A stretch of DNA of 7,803 nt from contig JASLGJ010000540.1 of the NCBI GenBank assembly GCA_030150085.1, positions 1 to 7,803 of the forward strand, in the 5' to 3' direction. The notes under the pieces are model-generated. The model was not told the origin of the DNA, did not search any database, and was given only the letters and a program-made list of their open reading frames with translations. This document shows positions 1 through 4,914 of this stretch, in pieces (the first letter of the stretch is position 1; each line of letters opens with the position of its first letter). This DNA comes from Candidatus Elarobacter sp. (GTDB taxonomy: Bacteria; Vulcanimicrobiota; Vulcanimicrobiia; Vulcanimicrobiales; Vulcanimicrobiaceae). The translations under genes were made by a program, and so were the position numbers.

Positions 1-663
1 CGAGGCCACCACCATGTCGATCACGATGAACGGGATGTAGATCGCGAAGCCGATCTGGAAGGCCGTCTTGAGCTCGCTGATCACGAAGGCCGGCACCAGC
101 AGGTAGGTCGGCACGTCGTCCTGCGCGGCGGGGCGCGGCTCTTTCGAGAGCGAGTAGAACAGGGCGATGTCCTTCTCGCGGGTCTGGCGGAACATGAACC
201 CGCGCAGCGGCTTGGCGGCCCGGTCGATCGCGACCGACTGCGAGATCTTGTTGCCCAGGTACGGCTGGAGCGCGTTCTTGTTGATGTCCTTGATGACCGG
301 GTTCATCACGAAGAACGTCAGCAGCAGCGCCAGGCCGACCAGCACCTGGGTCGGCGGCACCTGCTGCGTCCCCAGCGCCGTGCGCACGAAGGACAGTACG
401 ATCACGATGCGGGTGAACGAGGTCAGCAGCACCAGCAGGGTCGGGGCCAGGGTGACCACGGTCAGCAGCAGCAGGATCTGCAGCGACATCGCGACGTCGG
501 AGGGCTTGGTGGCCGGCGAGACGCCGATGTTCACCCGCGGAATGGGGATCGTCGGCGCGACCGGGCCGGCGGCGCCCTGCGCGAAGGCGGGCGCGGCGAA
601 GAGGCCGGCGACGGCGATGCCGGCGGCCAGCGCGAGGATGAAGGTGAGGAGACGGCGGTTCAC
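1..663 (-). CDS. fliP: Flagellar type III export gate protein FliP (partial, 3' end outside window)
   Basis: FliP forms the core ring of the export gate, through which rod, hook and filament subunits leave the cell. The first 221 residues are visible, in one open frame to the left edge; about 30-40 residues are missing compared with typical FliP. A cleavable signal peptide is clear: MNRR, a hydrophobic stretch to about residue 22, and an APAFA-Q cleavage site near residue 28. A membrane segment at about 61-82 leads into SFTRIVIVLSFVRTALGTQQ, the strongest FliP signature. Next come FFVMNPVIKDINKNALQPYL, the periplasmic stretch FMFRQTREKDIALFYSL, and then VPTYLLVPAFVISELKTAFQ and IGFAIYIPFIVIDMVVAS. 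The start is GTG at 663, in a GTGA overlap with the fliO stop, so coupled translation is expected. Confidence 0.97.
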   Translation of the reverse strand, partial: MNRRLLTFILALAAGIAVAGLFAAPAFAQGAAGPVAPTIPIPRVNIGVSPATKPSDVAMSLQILLLLTVVTLAPTLLVLLTSFTRIVIVLSFVRTALGTQQVPPTQVLVGLALLLTFFVMNPVIKDINKNALQPYLGNKISQSVAIDRAAKPLRGFMFRQTREKDIALFYSLSKEPRPAAQDDVPTYLLVPAFVISELKTAFQIGFAIYIPFIVIDMVVAS

Positions 664-1010
664 TGCTTGCGGAATCTCTGCATCAGGCGGAGCATCGCGT
701 CGCGCTGCTCCCCGAGCGCCTTCCGTTGCGTCTCGATATAGGGCTCGACGACCTCGGGGGAGAGGTCGGCGATGTGGGTGACGCCGCCCGAGCCGCCCCC
801 GACCAAGAAATACTTGTCGGCGACCTTGACGACGTGGACGGTGGTGTTCTGGCTCAGGAAGGTCGACTCGACCACGCTCACCAGCTTCCTGCTGGTGGAG
901 GTGACGATCCGCCCCCGGTTGAGCTGGCGCACGACGTACGTCAGCCCGACCAGCAGCAGGCCGACGACCGCGAGCGACCAGACGGCCGTGAGGACGAAGT
1001 TTCCTTCCAG
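660..1010 (-). CDS. fliO: Flagellar export apparatus protein FliO (start uncertain)
   Basis: FliO is a small membrane protein that helps assemble the FliP ring of the flagellar type III export gate. The frame encodes one membrane helix followed by a small cytoplasmic domain. If CTG at 1010 is the start, the product is 116 residues. The helix is LTAVWSLAVVGLLLVGLTYVV (about residues 7-27, in two adjoining parts: LTAVWSLAVVGLL and LVGLTYVV). The domain contains LVSVVESTFLSQNTTVHVVK and DKYFLVGGGSGGVTHIADL, which match the FliO pattern 'LSQN..l.lVkVgdkY.LiG'. The only ATG, GTG or TTG near the beginning is GTG at 932, but it would remove the membrane helix. CTG at 1010 follows AAGG (1021-1018) by seven bases and lies two bases after the fliN stop, so it is my best choice. 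The TGA stop overlaps the GTG of fliP by four bases. Confidence 0.8.
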   Translation of the reverse strand: MEGNFVLTAVWSLAVVGLLLVGLTYVVRQLNRGRIVTSTSRKLVSVVESTFLSQNTTVHVVKVADKYFLVGGGSGGVTHIADLSPEVVEPYIETQRKALGEQRDAMLRLMQRFRKQ

Positions 1011-1012
1011 AG

Positions 1013-1900
1013 CTACACCTTGTCGACGACGGGGTTGAGCTCGCTGATCTTGACCGCGAACTTGTCGTCGACGACGACCACCTCACCGCGCGCGATGAGG
1101 ATGTTGTTGACGTAGAGGTCGATCGGGTCGGTCGCGAGCTTGTCGAGCTCGAACACGCTCCCGGCCGTCATCGAGACGACCTCGCGCAGCGACAGCTCGG
1201 TCTGGCCGAGCACGGCCGAGATCTCGAGCGGCACGTCGTGAACCAGGTCGAGGTTGGCGTGGCCGGGCGCGGCGGTGCGCAGCGGGGTCGGGGTCAGCGG
1301 GCTGAACGCGACCGGCTGCCCTTCTTCCACCCGGGCCGGGCGCGCGCGGCCGAACGGGGCCGGCGGTTCGGGCACGGCCTGCGGGGCGGGCTCGGGGACG
1401 AGCCGGTGCTGGGCCAGGACGTCGAAGTCCAGCGTCAGCGGGGTGCGCAGGTCGGGGCCCAGGTCCAGCGCGGCGGTGAACGTCGCGAACGGCGGGGCCG
1501 GGAAGGCGTGGGCCTCGCTCACCACCTCGGAGGCGATGCCGTTGGCGTCGTGGCCGGTCGCGCTGGCCAGCGCCTCGCCCATCGCCGAGGAGATCTGGGC
1601 CACCGTCTCGGCCACGATCGAGAGCTGCATGGCGTCCAGCTCGCCGCCCTCGCCCGCCCCGCCCAGCATCAGCTCGACCACCCGGCCCAGGTCGGCCTTG
1701 GCGTAGCGGGCCACGAACGACAGCCCGGCCGAGGGGATGCGGGTCAGGGTCGCGACCGTGCCCGGCTCGACCCGGATCGAGCTCTCGCCCGTGTCCTCGA
1801 GCGCGGCCCCGGGCGTGACCGTGCGGCCGGCCAGCGTGCCGAGCACCGCGGCGGCGGAGGCGAACATGGCGTCGGCGAGCGGACGCAGCGAATCGGGCAC
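1013..1900 (-). CDS. fliN: Flagellar motor switch protein FliN, long FliY-like form
   Basis: FliN/FliY forms the base of the C-ring with FliM and docks the export ATPase complex; long FliY forms carry a CheC-like domain as well. The 295-residue product has three parts. An N-terminal CheC/FliY-like domain (about 1-165) includes ELMLGGAGEGGELDAM and a helix LSIVAETVAQISSAMGEAL (93-111). A Pro/Ala-rich linker follows (about 168-215). A C-terminal SpoA domain (about 218-292) holds VPLEISAVLGQTELSLREV, GSVFELDKLATDPIDLYVNN and GEVVVVDDKFAVKI. In CheC and FliY phosphatases the helix carries D/S-x3-E-x2-N; here S94 and E98 are present but the Asn position is A101, so CheY-P phosphatase activity is doubtful. 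The EIDALL-type CheY-binding N-terminus of Bacillus FliY is missing. The GTG start is set by GAGGAG in the end of fliM. The open frame extends far upstream into fliM, but that is a base-composition effect. Confidence 0.93.
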   Translation of the reverse strand: MPDSLRPLADAMFASAAAVLGTLAGRTVTPGAALEDTGESSIRVEPGTVATLTRIPSAGLSFVARYAKADLGRVVELMLGGAGEGGELDAMQLSIVAETVAQISSAMGEALASATGHDANGIASEVVSEAHAFPAPPFATFTAALDLGPDLRTPLTLDFDVLAQHRLVPEPAPQAVPEPPAPFGRARPARVEEGQPVAFSPLTPTPLRTAAPGHANLDLVHDVPLEISAVLGQTELSLREVVSMTAGSVFELDKLATDPIDLYVNNILIARGEVVVVDDKFAVKISELNPVVDKV

Positions 1901-1902
1901 CG

Positions 1903-2889
1903 TTACTCCTCGTTCTCCACGACGTGAGAGACCCGCACGGCGAGCTTGTCGCGGTTCACGCCCGGAAAGACCTTGAACTTCTCGCGCTCGTTGACGGTCA
2001 CCGCCAGCGGCTCGGTCACCGGCTTGTCGAACATGACCAGGTCGCCCGGCTGGAGCGCGATCAGGTCGCGCAGCGAGACGATGGTCTTGCCCAGCTCGAC
2101 GCTGACGTCGACCGGCGCGCGCTCCACGTTGCGGGCCAGCTGCGCGATGTCCTCGTCGGTCATGCCCCGCCCGGCCACCACGCTGGGCGACCACTGGAAG
2201 TCGGAGAGCTGGGGCCCGATCGACTGCAGGACGAGATAAGGCAGGCAGAAGTTCATCACCCCGGTCATGTCGCCGATCTTGAGCTCCATCGAGACGAAGG
2301 CCACGATCTGGTCGAGCGGGATGATGCGCGGGATGAACTGCGGGTTGGAGTCGAGGGCCTCGATCTTGAGCGAGAGCGTGAGCAGGTAGTTCCACGACTC
2401 GCGGTAGCTGTTGAGCATGCGCGCCATGAAGCGCTGCATCAGGGTCCGCTCGATGTCGGTCAGGTCGCGCAGCTTCTGGGGGAACCAGCCCGGCCCGCCG
2501 AGCAGGCGGTCGATGATCGAGAACACCAGGTTCAAGTCGATCTGCGCGATGCCCGAGCCCGGCAGGGGGTCCATCGAGTAGATCGAGAGGATCGACGGGA
2601 TCCCGATCGACGAGATGAAGTCGCCGTAGCTGATCTGCTCGATCGAGACGATCGTCGCCTCGACCCGCGTCCGCAGGTAGACCGAGAGCGAGTTGTTCAG
2701 CAGGCGGGTGAAGTTGTCGTGCAGGGTGCGCAGCGTCTGGAGCTGGTTGGTCGAGAACTTGTCCAGCCGCTTGTTGAAGCGGAAGTCGAACGACTTGATC
2801 TTGCGCCCCTCGAACCCGCCCGCCTCGGCCTCGGGGGCGGCGAGCTGGTTGACGAGGGCGTCGATCTCTTCTTGCGACAGCATTGACAC
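1903..2889 (-). CDS. fliM: Flagellar motor switch protein FliM
   Basis: FliM forms the middle of the C-ring, binds phosphorylated CheY and sets rotation direction through FliG. The 328-residue product begins with the CheY-binding motif, LSQEEIDALVNQL (residues 4-16). The middle CheC-like domain (about 40-245) contains the FliG-contact GGxG motif as LLGGPG (129-134), plus FDFRFNKRLDKFS and NPQFIPRIIPL. A SpoA domain (about 255-324) with VELGKTIVSLRDLIALQPGD closes the protein and pairs with FliN. Length and domain order are standard. Two starts are possible: GTG at 2889 and, two codons later, ATG at 2883. GTG has GGAGG (2906-2902) twelve bases upstream, while ATG starts directly at MLSQEEID as in many homologues; I keep GTG with low certainty. 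It lies four bases after motB and its TAA is two bases before the fliN start. Confidence 0.98.
   Translation of the reverse strand: MSMLSQEEIDALVNQLAAPEAEAGGFEGRKIKSFDFRFNKRLDKFSTNQLQTLRTLHDNFTRLLNNSLSVYLRTRVEATIVSIEQISYGDFISSIGIPSILSIYSMDPLPGSGIAQIDLNLVFSIIDRLLGGPGWFPQKLRDLTDIERTLMQRFMARMLNSYRESWNYLLTLSLKIEALDSNPQFIPRIIPLDQIVAFVSMELKIGDMTGVMNFCLPYLVLQSIGPQLSDFQWSPSVVAGRGMTDEDIAQLARNVERAPVDVSVELGKTIVSLRDLIALQPGDLVMFDKPVTEPLAVTVNEREKFKVFPGVNRDKLAVRVSHVVENEE
1906..1911 (-). promoter_or_regulatory. Ribosome binding site fixing the fliN start
   Basis: GAGGAG, formed by the last two Glu codons of fliM, lies five bases before GTG at 1900. It selects this GTG over the much longer open frame that continues upstream through fliM. 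Confidence 0.75.
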
Positions 2890-2893
2890 GGGA

Positions 2894-3661
2894 TTACTCG
2901 GCCTCCGCGGGCTTGGCGGCGGGGGCCGGGGCCCCGTTGAGGATGACGACGTCGACGCGCCGGTTCAAGTGGCGGTGCGCTTCGCTGTCGTTGGGAAACT
3001 TCGGGCGGAACTCGCCGTACCCCGCGAACGACAGGCGGGTCGGCGAGATGCGGGCGTGCTCGACCAGGTAGCGCGTGACGCCGGTCGCGCGGGCTGCCGA
3101 GAGCTCCCAGTTGGTGGGGTACTGCGAGGTCGCGATCGGCACGTCGTCGGTGTTGCCCTCGACCCGCAGGTCGTTCTTCACCCCGCGGATCTGGCCCGCG
3201 ATCTCGTCGAGCACCTGCGTCATCTCCGGGCGCAGGTCGGCCGAGCCCGAGGCGTAGTAGCTCTTGTCGCTGAGCAGGGTGATGACCAGCCCGCTCTTGC
3301 CGATCCGCGTCTGGACCTTGGCCTGCAGGTGGTTGGCGCGCACGTAGGTGTCCAGCTTGGCCTTCACCGCGACCATGTCGGCCTGTTCGGCGCGGCGCGA
3401 CTGGGGCCCGTTCAGGCCGCCGTTGGGCGGGGTGTTGTTGGAGTCGACGTTGTTGAAGCCGCCCGAGATCTCGGTCGCCAGGCGCTGCAGCTTGACCTTC
3501 GAGATGGTCGAGATCGCGAACAGGATGATGAACAGCGCCAGCAGGAGGGTGATCATGTCGGCGTAGGTCAGCAGCCAGCGCATCATGCCCGCGCTCTCCA
3601 GCTCGCCGCCCTTGCCGGCGTTGCGGCGCAGGCGCGAGCGGGTATCGCTTCCGGTCGCCAC
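2894..3661 (-). CDS. motB: Flagellar motor stator protein MotB
   Basis: MotB anchors the stator to peptidoglycan and carries the essential ion-binding Asp. The 255-residue product has a basic cytoplasmic N-terminus with the family sequence RWLLTYADMITLLLALFIIL at about 28-47. In it D35 corresponds to the E. coli Asp32 channel residue. A single membrane segment spans about 29-51. It is followed by a linker and plug region, and then an OmpA-like peptidoglycan-binding domain (about 125-242). That domain contains VEGNTDDVPI (167-176), NWELSAARATGVTRYL (184-199) and a final NRRVDVVI (233-240). The tail is Ala/Pro-rich. The start is GTG at 3661, three bases after the motA stop, with no clear ribosome site, so coupling to motA translation is likely. 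Unusually, fliM follows directly after four bases, with no fliL between. Confidence 0.97.
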   Translation of the reverse strand: MATGSDTRSRLRRNAGKGGELESAGMMRWLLTYADMITLLLALFIILFAISTISKVKLQRLATEISGGFNNVDSNNTPPNGGLNGPQSRRAEQADMVAVKAKLDTYVRANHLQAKVQTRIGKSGLVITLLSDKSYYASGSADLRPEMTQVLDEIAGQIRGVKNDLRVEGNTDDVPIATSQYPTNWELSAARATGVTRYLVEHARISPTRLSFAGYGEFRPKFPNDSEAHRHLNRRVDVVILNGAPAPAAKPAEAE

Positions 3662-3664
3662 GCG

Positions 3665-4498
3665 CTACGCGCTCACGAACTCCGGGTCGCCCACGGCGCC
3701 GCCGGCCTCGACCTCGGTCTCGCGCTCCTCGGGGTCGAGGAAGGCGTGCAGCTTCTCCTCCAGCAGGCGCGGGTTGTCGCCGGCCTGGATCGAGAGGATG
3801 CCCTCGATCATGATCTCGCGCATGAGCAGCTGCTGGCCCGCGCGCTCCTTGATCTTCGCGCCCAGCGGGAGCCACAGCAAGTTCGCCAGCGCGATCCCGA
3901 AGAAGGTCGCGACGAAGGCCTGCGCGGTCGCGACGCCGAGCTCGCCCGCGACGTTGCTGCTGCCGCCCAGCGAGCCCAGGCCCTTGAGCATGGCGATCAG
4001 CCCGAGCACGGTGCCGATGATGCCCAGCGTGGGCGAGTAGCCGCCCATCGTCATGAAGACCGCCTCGGCCTTGGCGTTGCGCTCCTGCACGAACAGCACT
4101 TCGGTCTCGAGGATCTTGCGGATGATGTCGGTGTCGCGGCCGTCGATGACGATCTGGATGCCCTTGCGCATGAAGTCGTCCTCCAGCGCGGCGGCCTCGT
4201 TCTCGAGCGCCAGCAGCCCTTCGCGGCGCGCTTTCTCGGCGAACGAGACGAGCGTCGCGATCACGTCGCGCTCGTGGTAGACGGGCTCGACGAAGGCGGT
4301 CTGCAGACCCTCGCGCAGGCCGCGCACGAAGACGCGCATGGGGAACGAGATCATCGTGGCCCCGATGGTCCCGCCGAACACGAGCAAGAAGGCCTCGTAG
4401 CGGGCGAAGATGATGGTCGCGTCGACCTTGCCGATCCAGGCCGAGATGACGAGCGCGGCGAGGGCGATGACCAGGCCGAGTATGGTCGCGAAATCCAA
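3665..4498 (-). CDS. motA: Flagellar motor stator protein MotA
   Basis: MotA is the inner-membrane stator subunit that, with MotB, conducts ions and pushes on FliG to turn the rotor. The 277-residue product has four membrane segments at about residues 3-22, 33-52, 148-170 and 190-212. The first two are followed by a long cytoplasmic loop containing the charged torque residues around AEKARREGLLALENE (87-101), where Arg and Glu contact FliG. The conserved prolines are seen in GGYSPTLGIIGTVLGL (P156) and LLWLPLGAKI (P211). The last 20 residues are acidic and variable. The start is TTG, supported by a GGAAGGG ribosome site; M1-D2-F3-A4 aligns with the usual MotA N-terminus. The stop lies three bases before motB. 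A candidate sigma-28 promoter precedes the gene. Proton versus sodium use cannot be settled from the sequence alone. Confidence 0.97.
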   Translation of the reverse strand: MDFATILGLVIALAALVISAWIGKVDATIIFARYEAFLLVFGGTIGATMISFPMRVFVRGLREGLQTAFVEPVYHERDVIATLVSFAEKARREGLLALENEAAALEDDFMRKGIQIVIDGRDTDIIRKILETEVLFVQERNAKAEAVFMTMGGYSPTLGIIGTVLGLIAMLKGLGSLGGSSNVAGELGVATAQAFVATFFGIALANLLWLPLGAKIKERAGQQLLMREIMIEGILSIQAGDNPRLLEEKLHAFLDPEERETEVEAGGAVGDPEFVSA

Positions 4499-4505
4499 GG
4501 TGCGG

Positions 4506-4512
4506 CCCTTCC
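4506..4512 (-). promoter_or_regulatory. Ribosome binding site of motA
   Basis: GGAAGGG reads on the minus strand from 4512 to 4506, seven bases before the TTG codon. It is the main reason to accept TTG as the motA start. Confidence 0.75.
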
Positions 4513-4580
4513 GAAACGGACGAGGCGAGGGTACTCTCTGTGACTATCGGCGCCGCTCGGCCCGATGTTAATCCGTTTCG
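4512..4580 (-). repeat. 9-bp inverted repeat bracketing the candidate motA promoter
   Basis: TCCGTTTCG at 4572-4580 and CGAAACGGA at 4512-4520 are perfect inverted copies separated by 51 bases. The upstream arm ends one base from the -35 element and the downstream arm touches the motA ribosome site. They could be paired operator half-sites, or could form a stem in transcripts that read through from flbD. Chance occurrence in a region this short is unlikely but possible. Confidence 0.5.
4544..4570 (-). promoter_or_regulatory. Candidate sigma-28 (FliA/SigD) promoter for motA
   Basis: On the minus strand TAAC (4570-4567) is followed by exactly 15 bases and then GCCGATAG (4551-4544). The sigma-28 consensus, TAAA-N15-GCCGATAA, is matched at 10 of 12 defined positions with ideal spacing. 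A start site about seven bases downstream, near 4537, would give a leader of about 38 bases to the motA TTG codon. motA is a classic sigma-28 target in E. coli, which fits, but no sigma factor is encoded in this window to confirm that the host has one. Confidence 0.62.
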
Positions 4581-4619
4581 CGCCGGTCGCCGCCTGCTCG
4601 GAGGGCAGGCGGGCGAGCG

Positions 4620-4826
4620 TTATCGTTCGTTCGCCGCGGCCTCGGGGCCGTAGATGCGGCGCTTGAACTCGACGATCCGCTCGCGGACCTCGTCCATCGT
4701 GTCGCGGACGATCAGCTTGTTGCCCGAGGTCAAGGTCACGACGGTGTCCGGGGTCGCCTCGAGCGACTCGATCAGGTCGGGATTGACCATGATGGGCTGG
4801 TTGTTGAGACGGCGTAAAGCGATCAT
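4620..4826 (-). CDS. flbD: FlbD/SwrD family flagellar protein
   Basis: This 68-residue protein belongs to the small FlbD family of Firmicutes, Spirochaetes and relatives. It is not the sigma-54 activator FlbD of Caulobacter. The Bacillus subtilis homologue SwrD (YlzI) raises flagellar motor power, apparently through the stators, which fits the position just upstream of motA. Diagnostic residues are MIALRRLNNQPIMVNPDLIE (1-20), then the invariant TPDTVVTLTSGNKLIV (25-40), and a helical end with EVRERIVEFKRRI. Length is typical of the family (60-75 residues). An in-frame TAG lies five codons upstream (4841-4839), so the ATG is the only sensible start, although the ribosome site AGAGG is only two bases from it. 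A strong terminator lies just upstream, so expression depends on read-through or on an unidentified promoter; a TAGAAT at 4842-4837 is too close to the ATG to be convincing. Confidence 0.93.
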   Translation of the reverse strand: MIALRRLNNQPIMVNPDLIESLEATPDTVVTLTSGNKLIVRDTMDEVRERIVEFKRRIYGPEAAANER

Positions 4827-4854
4827 GGCCTCTGAATTCTAGCCGGACCGCACG

Positions 4855-4893
4855 AAAAAAGCGACGCGGCCCTCCGTGGCCTGCGCCGCTTTT
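4855..4893 (-). terminator. Strong rho-independent terminator after flgE
   Basis: Reading the minus strand from 4893, AAAAGCGGCGC, a bulged A, and GGCC pair with GGCC, GCG, U and CGCUUUU around a six-base loop ACGGAG, giving about 15 pairs including one G-U. The stem runs straight into a six-base U tract (A4855-A4860 on the plus strand). It starts 22 bases after the flgE stop and ends 28 bases before the flbD ATG, so it lies inside the cluster. The A-rich 5' side of the stem means it could also work for plus-strand transcription. Confidence 0.88.
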
Positions 4894-4914
4894 CGGCGTC
4901 GAACCTGCGCGGGT

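Larger units (their letters stand above)
4499..4619 (-). other. flbD-motA intergenic regulatory region
   Basis: This 121-base gap is the only long break in the second half of the cluster. Just after the flbD stop is a hairpin at 4590-4612: an 8-bp stem CCGCCTGC/GCAGGCGG with a seven-base loop. It has no U tract on either side, so it is a poor terminator. Further on come a candidate sigma-28 promoter, a 9-bp inverted repeat around it, and the motA ribosome site, each listed separately. The gap seems too dense in signals to be simple spacer, although function is inferred. Confidence 0.6.

Noticed and set aside
1901..2395. Upstream extension of the fliN frame to an apparent 460-residue protein
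   Set aside because: The extra 165 codons overlap fliM in another frame and read as low-complexity Arg/Ala/Asp. The GTG at 1900 has an excellent ribosome site and gives a normal FliY-like N-terminus.
2697..3875. 392-codon minus-strand frame across motA, motB and fliM
   Set aside because: It is a different frame from all three genes, with composition dominated by Arg, Pro, Gly and Ala, and ends inside fliM. It is a shadow.
2693..4543. 616-codon open frame on the plus strand
   Set aside because: It lies opposite fliM, motB and motA, whose proteins are unmistakable. The translation is rich in Arg, Asp, Leu, Val and Gly with no domain, as expected from the antisense of GC-rich genes.
4590..4612. 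Hairpin after flbD as a terminator
   Set aside because: The 8-bp stem is real, but neither strand has a U tract after it, so intrinsic termination is not supported. It may still act as an RNA-stabilising end or be chance.
4837..4842. TAGAAT as a -10 box for flbD
   Set aside because: It lies only ten bases from the ATG, leaving almost no leader, and there is no acceptable -35 box at 16-18 bases; that position falls inside the terminator stem.
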